From Halichondria panicea (lineage: Eukaryota; Porifera; Demospongiae; Suberitida; Halichondriidae), in assembly GCF_963675165.1 (NCBI RefSeq), contig NC_087384.1, forward strand, positions 3,308,501 to 3,372,500: a DNA stretch of 64,000 nucleotides. The letters run 5' to 3'. The notes under the pieces were generated by a model that saw only the letters and a program-made list of their open reading frames with translations, was not told where the DNA came from and ran no database searches. The position numbers and the translations under genes were made by a program. Positions within the stretch are counted from its first letter, which is position 1; each line of letters opens with the position of its first letter. Positions 32,615 through 42,958 of this stretch are shown here, one piece after another.

Positions 32615-33724
32615 GTATGTAACGTGCAGTGCCACATTTTTGAGGATGAAATATTTTGCAGATTGCTAAAACTAAATATTTTGTTTTCGAGGATAAAGGT
32701 TCTAATAACCGGAAGTGAACCATGTTGTCAATGATTCCAAACTTTCGAGGTTCGAGGTCATCCACAAAAACTGACTCGGACTTTAGAATAATACATTCTG
32801 TATTAAGGAGGAAGTTAAAACTACTCTGGCGATGGATAGAGCCTCATATTCAACGCTTGGTAGACCTGAAAAAACATGGTACAAATGTCGATTTTGAATC
32901 TCTGCTAACGTAGTTGATGCTAGTTAACAAGGGCAAACATTAAATACACTTTTAAATAGTGCATATTTTAGAGCAAAAAAATTGTGTTCAGTCTGAGTGG
33001 GCACACTTAAATTAAGTGGCGCTTATGTGGAAAATTTAATATTTTAATGATGTGCAAAAGATTACAGCAGTTATGTAATTACAGTGGCACCATAATTTAC
33101 GCGCTATCTCTAGAACACAATTTTTGAGGTCCTAAGAAACGCCAATCGTTGCTGCAAGAATATGTTCTGCTGAAAAGGGGTGCGAGGGCTGCTTATAATT
33201 ACTACGTGCATGCATAGCTGTGCTAGCTGTATTACTGTCTAGATGCAGCTGTAAAATACAAAGACCAAAAATCAAACTGTCTATCATGCATCGACCTGCG
33301 TACCTAGTCGGGCGCCTAACGGTTGCATGGAAGGAGGTTGGGAATCAGTTTTATTCTGGCCTGTTGCGCAATAGTATTGACGTCATTCTAAGTGGATGCT
33401 AGCCAATAGCGATTATTATAGTGGGTGTTGGCCACGCCTCAGTCAATCCAGCGTGTATAAAATTTACACGTGGTAAAGTTGAGTGGGTGTAATCAGAGAT
33501 ACTGCAATCTGATTGGAGCTGGTGGAATCAGAACAAAACTGTGGATAGGCTTGATTCCCGACCTTCTTCAGTACAGTGCAACAGTAGAGGGCGGCAGCGC
33601 CCGACTACCGTGTACCTATGAGATTACTATATACATGTAGCTGTAGTATATAAGCGCTACTATAATTTATGTGTGCCCGTTAGACTTCACTGTAATATTT
33701 TGCACATCATTAAAAAAATTGTCC
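32615..33724. other. Gene-free interval
   Basis: No exon chain found. It contains short runs resembling degenerate CCGTATAG-family sequence near 32630-32700 (ttttgaggatgaaatatttt) and otherwise plain AT-rich sequence. Confidence 0.55.
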
Positions 33725-34010
33725 TTACAGTAAATTGGTTGACTCTGGAATTCGCTGGAGGTAGACACCTAATGGCTTTGATCTTCCTCCTTGAGAGCTG
33801 CCTGTTTGCTCCTTACGTACCACCATCATTCGCCTGTGGTCAACATTTGAATTGTTGGCATGAAATTTGAAAAGAAGAAACTCACCAGAGGTAACCATCC
33901 ACCATCTGCTTGTCGCTAAGCCTCGTTCCATCCAGTTGGCTGAAATCGGACACTGTGAAACTAAATCCCCCTCTCTCTGACTCAGGCAGTGACTCTGACA
34001 GCTCTGACAT
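33725..34010 (-). CDS. Small unknown protein, two exons
   Basis: Exons 34010-33886 and 33833-33725 join through a GTGAG...ACAG intron in a Trp codon and give about 77 residues. It starts MSELSESLPESERGG, has VSDFSQLDGTRLSDKQMVDG in the middle, and ends with a basic-polar tail containing KEQTGSS and LGVYLQRIPESTNLL. I do not recognise the family. The start was chosen as the first ATG, because upstream sequence in this frame begins with a stop and has no ATG. It diverges from the kinase gene with about 118 bases between start codons. Confidence rests on the clean splice, good codon texture and the paired promoter. Confidence 0.5.
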
Positions 34011-34128
34011 CACGGCAGTTATGCAGTGTAGATGTCTAATATTTTCTAGAGTAGTGCCAATGCCCACGCGAGGCCCACGTGGCAAAAAGTTATCCTAGAC
34101 ACACCCACCCAGTTCCCCAGATGAGAAG
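34011..34128. promoter_or_regulatory. Short shared promoter of the small gene and the kinase-NHL gene
   Basis: Only about 118 bases separate the two ATGs. The segment has a CACGCGAGGCCCACGTGGC motif with an E-box-like CACGTG (near 34076). A CAG just before 34121 could instead be a splice acceptor from an upstream leader exon. Confidence 0.45.
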
Positions 34129-37100
34129 ATGGTTGAAGAAGAGTTAAAGCGTCTAGAGCTGTCTGGTGTTGAATTAATTGATGAGGAGCTTGGTAGGGGG
34201 TCGTATGGCTACGTTATTGGACTAAAAGTGAAGGGACTGAAGTGAGTACACAGATCCATCTACTGCACTGTACTGGTACATTAGTCTCGAATACCCGCCT
34301 CAACCTAAAAGCTTGAGTCTGGTCAAACTCACATTGAGGTTTGGTTCAAGTGTGTCCAGGAATTTCTTGGACATTTAATTGACCACAAGTGGGTGTGGAA
34401 CATGAATAAAATTATAGTCTACATGAAATCATTATAGCTAACCGCCACGCAGCATGGATTGTTACTAGTACATGTAGAAGAATTAGTCCCTGACAGAAGG
34501 CGACGTAGGAAAATTCGTGGATAGAGTTGTAAGGATGTGATACTAGAACTCTCCAGACTAGCAACAGGACCTTTGGAACACCTTGTCGAAATTAACAGCC
34601 TAAATGCTCATTTATGTGAATGTGACCATCGACCATGGTTTCATGGCCCTCTAGCTCTAGCTCTGTGCAATGATGGCTTCAAGCTCAGTGTTTTTCTCGT
34701 AGGCTTTCAACTCTTAGCCTTAATTGATACACTGTCTGATATAGCCCTCTGTGTATGTTCTGTCCCTAACATTAACATGCGGTGGCTTGTGGCTTTATCA
34801 CTATGCTTGTGGGCGTGTAGCCCACTTGACTTTGCTGACTGTGCAGAACAAAGTTCATATGTGAGTTTGACCAGACTCAAGCTTTTAGGTTGAGGCGGAT
34901 ATTCGAGACTACTGGTACATGGTATGGTACGCGGTGCACGTAGGTCTACCTGCATTATTTATAACTTGGCTGTGGTTTTTGTAGATCAAGTCGATTCACG
35001 GCACCGGATGTTGGTTATAGTAGACCTGGCAAGGAAAGGTTAAATAGCTAAGAGACGTTTCTGACATCCGGTACCGTGTATCCGACATCATCTGCCATTT
35101 TAAGCTACAGCTAAGTCTTCGAGTGTACGTACGTAGAGCTGGGAAATAATTACGTTAAGGCCGGCTAGTCTACTGTAGTTTATACCACTTTCATTTTGCC
35201 ACCCTTGTTGTACAATAAATACCGTAGAAACTGGATAGGGTCAATAGCAGAGCTCTATATACGCTTATAGAGAATGTGCCTATATTATAAATGCAGTAAT
35301 TTTCGAGCCCTACCCAGTAACCGGATGTCTCTGTAAAAGAGAAATGACTCGAGAGCTAGCTAGAAAGTGAACAAGCTAGGCAATTGCAAGCAGGCACCCT
35401 AACTGGATCCAATTATTAATTATCATATTGACCATAAACTGGAACAAAAGGGGTCGAAGTCCACGTCTCACATTCTCTCAGGATGATCAGACAAGGTAAC
35501 AGCGCTTTCCCAGAGAGTCCTTCCAGATGGATATCACCAGCACTGTACAAGCTTGGAAAAGCGCTTCAATTCGAGTACAAAAACATGCAGTTACATGCTA
35601 CTTACATGTAGCATGCACTTAAAAAAATATATGCTTATAATCGCTAATAATCCAGTTGCTACGGTACATGTAACTGTATTTGTTGCCCTTTGCTCAGAGT
35701 GTTATGTTCTTGTGCCACTTTCCCCTAATTGTTGCTACCAATTGGTCTTGTTTGTACATATATACTGTAGAATACATAATTAGTAATAAGAAAAAATAAT
35801 GTCCGCGTGTCACTGTTTGAGGCTCTTTTTTAACTCTTCAATTAGTAGATCTGCAAAATTATACCATTGATTATGCGTACTAAAAATAATTATAGTACTC
35901 ACTGTCTGCACTGTTTGCCCTAATCGGCATTGGTGTAGCATACTCATTGATATCTGTTATCTCTCTTCTGCCAACTAAAGGTGTATAGTAGCCTATCTCC
36001 TGTGGATATCTTTTTGCAGATCCTTCTATTTCACGTCCTGCATGGAAACAAATTGTAGTAGCTAGATCTACCGTATTTGAAATAGATCTCAATAGTTAAT
36101 ATCACCTGGTAGCTGTGAGTGTTTAATCCACGTCATTCTGTCAGACTCTCCACTTCCCACTCCACTGTCCCCGGTCCCTCCAGTGAAATCATTCTCTTCA
36201 TCTGCCAGATTTGGTGGTGCTTGTTTTAGCAGTGCGGTTTGAGCATACTTGGTCCTTGGAAGAGGCTTGGGCTTTTGACGTCTTCTAGAGGTTTCTGGAG
36301 TGAGATCTGTGGTGTCGTGTTCAGTTTCTTGAACTGGCATTGGTGCTTGTACCATTTCGTAGTAATTTTCGTCACCAGTGACTAAGGGGGGTGGTGGTTG
36401 TACCACAGCTAGGCGCCATTCTTCAACAGGAGAGCCATTATTTGTTTCAGTGAAATCAGTCGACCCAACACTTGATCCAGATATTGCCTTTTGCATCATG
36501 CGTCTACTTTTCTCCATCACTTCAGACAATCTTTGAAATGATTTTTGCACCTCCACGACATGTACACATCTGCTCTTGTACTGCTCAAGTATGCTCTCAG
36601 TTTTAATAACAGCTTTTGTCAAAGTGTTCAATACCGTAAATGTTTTCGTTTTCATTACAGCTAGCATTTTTTCAAATTCTTATATGTTTTCTGGTGCTGG
36701 ATTTTCAATTTTATCATGATGTCCTTTTTTCAGCTTATAGTGCTCTTTAACTTCTTCTTTGTAGCGCTGCTCAGCTTTGTACTGCTGTACTTTTTTGATT
36801 GCTTCATTTTTTTTGGCTTTCTTCAAAATCTCTATGAGACCATCTGGATTGAGAGGACCAAAGCTCCCTCGTCCTTGTAGGAGGTGTAATAGTTCCACAT
36901 GAAAATCTTCACGGTCAGAAGTAATCATAGATTTAGGAAGTTGCTCTGCATGGGCTATCTTGATGCAGTCAGTTTTGGACAGATCGTCGGATACATCATT
37001 TAGCAGCCAGCCAAAGTTTGTTCTAAGCTTATCAGATGGTATTGTTGCCATTGCGTTTTTCAGTTACTTAGTAATGATGAGCAAAAGAACTATCTGTTTT

Positions 37101-39805
37101 ATACATTGTTGTTTGTTGTTTGTGCACTTATACAGTATACGTCATTATAATGATATTCAATACTGATGTGACTGCAAAGATTCATGTTTACATTCAGTGC
37201 TACATAAATTCATTGTGACTTGACGTAAGACAGTAGATCCCCACCAACTTTCTCACTACATTCATTGCTCTCAATCAGGATGTATAACCAGCTTGCACAT
37301 TCCTGAACATAATTTACTGTGCAGTACATGCAACTGTTTATGAAACTTACACAAGAGTTAATCTACTGTATCAGAACTTCATGTAAATAGTTCCTGCCTG
37401 TAAGTTCTGGTGGCGATTCTGTAACGATTTTGATTAGGTGAAAGAGGCTTCTCAATCCTAATGGACTTACATATAATTCATTGGGGAGATGGAGACGGAA
37501 GTGTATAAGGGTATAGTGTCTTTGGTAGCAATGGGGTTACTCATTTTCTTTCCAACATAGTTTGGTGCGTGTATACTCACGAAAATATGCCTACCCTTTC
37601 TTAAAACTTGAGGGCTGGCCGTATATTTGAGAACTGCAAAACATGCTCAAAAGTACGTATAGGCCCATCTGCATGTTGCTATTTGTCGAGCCTAATCTAT
37701 GGTAGCAGCGAATTTAAATAGTACTGTCTCTAATTTTGCTATCAGGTATACTGAAAATTATTGTTAGCTCAACCTATATCCATTTGTTTTTCAGATGTGC
37801 TGGAAAGAGCCTACATCACACCTTCTTTGAAGGCATTACGACTAAAGAAAGGTGTCGAATTACAAGTATTTTTGCAAATGAGTGTATTCAGCATTCGAAA
37901 CTTCACCACCCAAACATAGTGCAGTGCCTTGGTGTCTACACTCCCCAAAATTCCGATTTGCCAATGCTTGTAATGGAATATATGCCCCTTACTCTCACCC
38001 ACTGCTTGGAAAAGTACGCCCACATACCGTCTTCGATTAAGTATCGCATACTATTGGGAGTTTCATCTGGCTTGTACTTCCTTCACGATCAAGACCCACC
38101 AATTGTGCACCGAGATTTGACATCCAACAACGTTTTGCTCTCAGAGTCTTTGCAAGCAAAGATTGCAGATTTTGGTGTGTCTCGAATAATTTCTGCTGAT
38201 AAACGAATGTCTAGTCTTACTACAGCCCCCGGTGCCACTGTTTACATGCCTCCCGAAGCGTTAATCGCTAACCCAAAGTATGACAAGCAGCTGGACATTT
38301 TCTCACTCGGTGTGCTGATTGTTCACGTTGGAGTTCAAGCCCTGCCAGCCCCTAACATTGCACCTACAAAGGTTGATGAGAAGGATCGGAATAAAGTGGT
38401 TGGAGTGTCTGAAGTAGAGCGACGAGCAACATTTTTAGATAAGATGAAGAGTGAAATTGTTCTTTGTTCATTAGCCCGGAGTTGCCTTAGCAATGATCCT
38501 CGACAGCGCCCTTCAATCTTCCACATCATTTCTCAACTTGAAATTCTATTGTCTGCAAATGCAAGTGAGTTCCCTTTTTCCAATACGCTCGAAGCTGCTC
38601 AGCTATTGGAACAGAGTCTAATATCAGAAGATACGCTGAAAACACAGGCGCAGTACCTCCACTCTCAGTTGACCGCTGTACTAGAAGATGTACAAGGCGT
38701 AGACAGCGTTTCCATATCAAGCATTTCCAGCCAAATCAAATTTCTCACGAAAGTAGCTAGTGAAATGGCATGTAGCAATGCTTCTGTTGTAAATGGCAGT
38801 CGATTTGTTTTTAACTACAAGCACCCATCAGCTGAAAAGTGCTTAGTTCAAATGTCAAAAATTCAGAATTCTGCAGAATTGGCTTTAGTTTTGCAGCCTC
38901 CAGTGAATATGAGGTTCTCAGGAACGTACGTGAGAACTATCGCATCAAATTTGGTAAAAGCTTGGGGCGTGGCAGTTAGTGAGACGGGTAATTTGTTTGT
39001 TGTTGATAACAATGGTTGGGACAGTGTACGCTCCTATGATTCAAGTGGTGTGTATTCTGTTCTTGTTCACTCTGCTGGGAGGTTAGAGTTTAATCCACCG
39101 GAATTAAAGTGCTGGCATCCTACTACAGTTGCACTCATGAGTAATGACATCTTGATTGTTGCAGACAGTGGAAATAAGCGCCTTATTAAGCTGTGTCTGC
39201 CCCGACATCCTTCTGGTGAAGTCACCGTTATAGCAAAGTCAAAGAAAGGTCTGTTTGAAATATCAGAGTTTTCCTATTTGTCTGTCAGTGCCCCGATGCA
39301 AGACAGCCCTGTGGGTATTGCCATCTCAAAACTAGGTTCGGTATTTGTCTGCGATCGAGCAAATCATCGATTGCTAGTCCTAAGCAGTGACCTTGTTCTA
39401 TTGCGTATGTTTGGTTCCAAAGGTACAGGTCCTGAACAGTTTATCCATCCATGGGATGTTGCTTTTGATAGCCGCTCCAACCTCTATATTTCTGATTGCA
39501 GTAACAGTTGTATCAAAGTTTTCACATATAATTTGAAACCACTCCGTACGATCGGTAGCGCTGGTAGTGCTCTTGATAATCTTCGAGGACCAACTGGAAT
39601 TTGTATTGATTCTGAAGATTTTTTGTATGTAGCCGACAAAGATCATCGTAGAGTTTATGTTTTTGATACTGCCGGTAATTTCAAGATGTATTTCTCGGGA
39701 TCTCCAAACGGACTGTTTACAAAACCCCTTGGAGTAGCTGTTGATCATGAAGGCTTTGTCTATGTGAGCGATGGAGAGGGAGGACGAGTGGAGGTGTTTA
39801 CTTAA
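34129..39805 (+). CDS. Protein kinase with C-terminal NHL repeats
   Basis: Exon 1 (34129-34242) encodes the glycine loop ELGRGSYGYVIGLKVKGLK. Exon 2 (37795-39805) continues in phase with CAGKSLHHTFFEG, where AGK supplies the ATP-binding lysine. Then come the gatekeeper region VMEYMPLTL, the catalytic loop HRDLTSNNVLL, DFG in KIADFGVSR, and the activation-segment end TVYMPPEAL. All key residues are present, so it should be active. HRDLTSNN and the general pattern fit the tyrosine-kinase-like group. After about 100 linker residues there is a beta-propeller of NHL repeats (GVAVSETGNLFVVDNN, PVGIAISKLGSVFVCDRANH, GICIDSEDFLYVADKDHRR). The 3.55-kb intron contains foldback copy B and an antisense gene. 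No membrane segment or signal peptide, so probably cytosolic. Kinase-NHL fusions are reported mainly from sponges. Confidence 0.85.
34282..34911. mobile_element. Foldback/Mutator-like element, copy B, uninterrupted
   Basis: 630 bases; ends TAGTCTCGAATACC and its complement (one substitution: ggatattcg). About 56 bases at each end are inverted repeats. The 9-base CTGGTACAT flanks it on both sides. It contains an open frame at 34537-34893 (start MILELSRLATGPLEHLVEIN) that is also found, interrupted, in copy A. No transposase, so non-autonomous. It lies in the kinase gene's intron. Confidence 0.92.
35880..37051 (-). CDS. Death-effector-domain adaptor with tyrosine motifs; in-frame stop
   Basis: The frame opens at 37051 with a death-effector-like fold of about 90 residues (LRTNFGWLLNDVSDDLSKTD, HVELLHLLQGRGSFGPLNPD, GLIEILKKAKK), then a basic coiled region ending PAPENI and a TAA stop at 36680-36682. 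The same frame continues directly as EFEKMLAVMKTKTF, a helical segment, PPPPL, DENYYEMV and the basic proline motif KPKPLPRTK. It splices (36114 to 36039) to a last exon with IGYYTPL, NEYATPM and DSEYYNYF. Read as one protein it would be an apoptosis or immune-type adaptor with SH2/SH3-binding sites. The TAA may be a nonsense change from CAA, or there may be two separate products starting at 37051 and 36667. It lies antisense inside the kinase-NHL intron. Confidence 0.68.
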
Positions 39806-40320
39806 CTGAACTATAATTATATCAAGCCTGACTTGCATGTGCATGTGCTGTGTTTTATACTGAACACCTGTATATATAATTATATATAATTATATTATGA
39901 TATAATTATAATTACATCCTGGGTGCATGCATGTGCTTTAGATGTACATGGTCGGGGTGTACGAACTAACGGACAAATCTGACTGTTATCTGTTATACAT
40001 GATAGCTATACGTGCTTTAGTCCACAGAATTTGTTCATTGCTTGGTAACGTCACAGGAGCCCATAATTAATAACAGGGCAGCATATCCATGTATAAGTTA
40101 AGTGTAATGCCCTGTTTTCACAACTCTGATGCTTATTTGGTACAGACCTTGTCACCCGGCTCACTGGCAGAAAGTACACTCATTATACTGATTAGCAAGC
40201 ATCCGCCTCAATTCAATGGCATAAAAGACACAAAGCACCCTCAATGTATGAAAACACACCCTCATTGCTAATCTTGACACTACATGTATAAGTATAATAT
40301 CACACCAGAGTAATACCATG

Positions 40321-40353
40321 CAGGAGCACATTACATTCTGTAATGTGCTCCTG
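40321..40353. repeat. Perfect hairpin, 15-base arms, 3-base loop
   Basis: caggagcacattaca and its exact complement are separated by TTC. Confidence 0.92.
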
Positions 40354-40735
40354 GTATACCTATATATATATCTACTGAGCTAATTATTCGCTTCATTTAG
40401 TAGCCTAAGACTTGCCGTATAGCGGGAAATTTTCATGGAGTGCAAAATTTCGCATTTTTCGAGGGCAGAAAAAAAAACAAGGATAAACTCCCATGCACCG
40501 TTGCATGTACATGTAGAAGCGATATGGGGCTCCCCCCATTTCGGGGCCCCCAGGCCTTAAAACTCTAGCGAGTTTGGCCCCCCCACAGCCCTATTTCACT
40601 AGCGCTTTGAGTAGTCTTGCACCAGCCCCGATCGACCTAGCGTTCAAATAGAAAACATCCGGGGCTGGCTGTGCGAGACTACGCTTTGTGGCCCCTCCAG
40701 CGCGGGATATGGGGCCCCTACTTATAACTTGCAGT

Positions 40736-40807
40736 GTAGATGGTATCTACGCTTGTAGCCTCAGCCTCATGGTAGATGGTATCTACGCTTGTAGCCTCAG
40801 CCTCATG
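40736..40807. repeat. Tandem duplication, 36-base unit, identical copies
   Basis: gtagatggtatctacgcttg... is repeated exactly at 40736-40771 and 40772-40807. Each unit starts with a gtagat-ggt-atctac mini-palindrome. Confidence 0.93.
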
Positions 40808-40962
40808 CTCTAAGTATATCTAAATGTCCCTTGCTGGCTAGATCTTGCACAGTGCTTACTCATAATTATGTCCAAGCGTTTGATATAACACCATTCATGA
40901 CTATTAATGTTAGGCTAGATCTTAGGAAAGAGGATTATTCCATGGACAATAGTAGATAGTAG

Positions 40963-41796
40963 ATTTATTCACGAACGTTTTCAACTGTGTTTTCTGAAGC
41001 AAAGGCTGGCAAGTACGACTCAATTCCTGTGTGTGATGAACTAAAGACAGCCACTGTCAAGCAAGTTTTGGTTGGAAGTACCGTTAGCAATCTGATGGTT
41101 GTTGGTGAGAAACAGTCTGTGTTCACCATATGCCAAGAATTTGGAAAGTTTGTTGAGTTCAGAGCTGAATTGTTGGAGAAGCAAAATGTTTCCACAAGAA
41201 ATGCTTTTGATGTCATGGCAATGGCCCAGAGACAAGTACAGTTTGGTGACAATGGAGTTCCTTCGAAGATACTGGAGAGAACAAGCAAAGACAGGCTGTT
41301 TAATGACTTGATACAGTTGATGAAAGACATCAATGTCAAGTGGAGTGATCCTAAGGCGTTTGGTGTTCCATTCTTGAAAAAGCTTACTGAAATACTTTGG
41401 TATATTGATGGCCATCATCATACAATTGCTGAAAGCGCTCCTCCAATTCCGAGTGTATTCTCAACATTCACTGGCTACAATTGTCCTGAAAAGTACAAGC
41501 ACCGGAAAAGGACACAGGATAACTTGCGATCTTCAGAGTTTAGTTTTCATTCTCTGACCCTATGTGATTTTGTGCAAGCAAGTTGGTTTAAGAAAGACCA
41601 ATTTAAACAGTTAAGGCAAGCCACAGAAGCTTTGATAGTCTGCTTACAGTCGTACGCATCTTTTCTCCAGGAAAAACTAAAATATCAAAAACTTCACCAT
41701 AATTCTACAATGCACGAAGATTTGTCGCATGTTGATCATAATTATCCAGAAATCTTCACAAACTGTTCCTTCGATTCTCATTCCACTGGACAATGA
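40963..41796 (+). CDS. Unidentified intronless open frame, no ATG at its start
   Basis: The frame is open from just after a TAG at 40960-40962 to the TGA at 41794-41796, about 277 codons. The first residues are IYSRTFSTVFSEAKAGKYDS. The earliest in-frame codon that could act as a normal start is internal (for example the Met in VSNLMVVGEK, near 41095). The frame may therefore be the last exon of a gene whose 5' part I could not find, or a 5'-broken copy. Composition is that of a soluble, helical protein with good codon texture: KLTEILWYIDGHHHTIAES in the middle and a coiled C-terminal third (EALIVCLQSYASFLQEKLKY). I recognise no domain. It may be the product of a mobile element or retrocopy, given the lack of introns. 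Confidence 0.55.
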   Translation: MYSRTFSTVFSEAKAGKYDSIPVCDELKTATVKQVLVGSTVSNLMVVGEKQSVFTICQEFGKFVEFRAELLEKQNVSTRNAFDVMAMAQRQVQFGDNGVPSKILERTSKDRLFNDLIQLMKDINVKWSDPKAFGVPFLKKLTEILWYIDGHHHTIAESAPPIPSVFSTFTGYNCPEKYKHRKRTQDNLRSSEFSFHSLTLCDFVQASWFKKDQFKQLRQATEALIVCLQSYASFLQEKLKYQKLHHNSTMHEDLSHVDHNYPEIFTNCSFDSHSTGQ

Positions 41797-42958
41797 ACTT
41801 GTATCTAGAGAACCCTTGATTGATTGATGTTGTGTACTCCAGATTCAGTTTTTAATATGAGTGATAATAATTAAGATTGTGCCTAGTAGCCATACGAGGG
41901 AATACGTGTAAAGCTGACTACTGTACTGTGTGTGTGTCTGTAACTGCTCAACGGTTGCAATGCGACGAAACTAACAGCTTCTATAGGCTTCTAGCCACGT
42001 TCTCTTGGATTTTGTTTCGTGGGTTTGCAAACTAAAGCATGGGTAGCTAGTTTGACTCACAACAGTGAAGGCTGTTACATGCAGTCTCTTCAGAATCTTT
42101 CATCGGTTCGCATGAACTTTTTATTCAACTTATGAGTTAGCCTTGCACTAAATAGCTGTTTGTTAGCTACAAAAGTCAGAAAAGAGCTGCAAAGTTAGCT
42201 GCATGCGGATGTAGGACTAGGACCAGAATTCATCAAGCCATCTGTTTCCATTCCTCTTCTTATAATGACTGTGTTCAGTGTCAACAAATAACATAAAACA
42301 TTATACAAAGCAAACTAATTACCTCTTCTATGTATATACACTCCATTGAGCGAAAGCAAAATATGGCGAGAGCATTAGTACAGCGCAGCTTGCAACACTC
42401 GTGATAGCATTAAACTTTACACATTAATCACACAACTTAAATCAATCTTAAAAACATTACCCAGGACTCCTTCAAGCCAAACAAATGGTTCAACAGGTTA
42501 GTCCTACAGTCTTGCCCTGATGAACATTATTTTCCGCTACCAGCGAAAGGTTGCTGTGAAATAACGAGAACTGACACAGTTCACGACAAAAATTAAAAGT
42601 TGTTGACAGAGGACATTATACAGGATTTTGAAGTAGGGGAAATAAGAAAAGTAACCAGAAAATTTTGAAAAAAAGGTCAACTGTTATTCCAATACCCCAG
42701 CTATGGACACTTGAATGCAAATTTTAGAGGGGGGTATCCCCTGTTACCCCCCCCCCCGTATGACACCTAGGAACTGAGATCTTATAAAATAAGCATTTCA
42801 ATTGAGAGCTTTGTGTACAACCATTGTTATGAGTGTAAATTTCATAGTGTTATGGATATAATTTTATAAGTCTGTACAATTTCAGTGTGTAGAAATAATT
42901 ATGTCACCCGTAGTAGTAAGAAACACACAAATAATTGGTTCCACAAATCATTAATGTC
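41797..42958. other. Intergenic, with a dispersed repeat related to 17836-18115
   Basis: 42331-42412 (attacctcttctatg..., cgaaagcaaaatatggcgag, gcttgcaacactcg) matches 17836-17914. 41920-42050 loosely matches 18120-18250. A C-run (cccccccccc) lies at about 42748. No exon chain. Confidence 0.6.

Larger units (their letters stand above)
39806..40962. other. Intergenic region
   Basis: AT-rich TATAATTATA runs follow the kinase gene. A hairpin lies at 40321-40353, a lone left end of a CCGTATAG element at about 40414-40470 (gccgtatagcgggaaatttt), and a GC-rich stretch (ggggcccccaggcc, 40540-40720). A 36-base tandem duplication lies at 40736-40807. No gene seen. Confidence 0.6.

Noticed and set aside
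33882-34085. Extended N-terminus for the small gene at 33725 (LPRGPRVG...)
   Set aside because: Position 34085 is TTG, directly after an in-frame stop region; the first ATG (34010) gives a normal start.
23748-34911. TA target duplication (mariner-type) for the foldback family
   Set aside because: TA is present at the ends, but copies B and C show 9-base flanking matches (CTGGTACAT, GGGGGCACT), so the TA belongs to the element.
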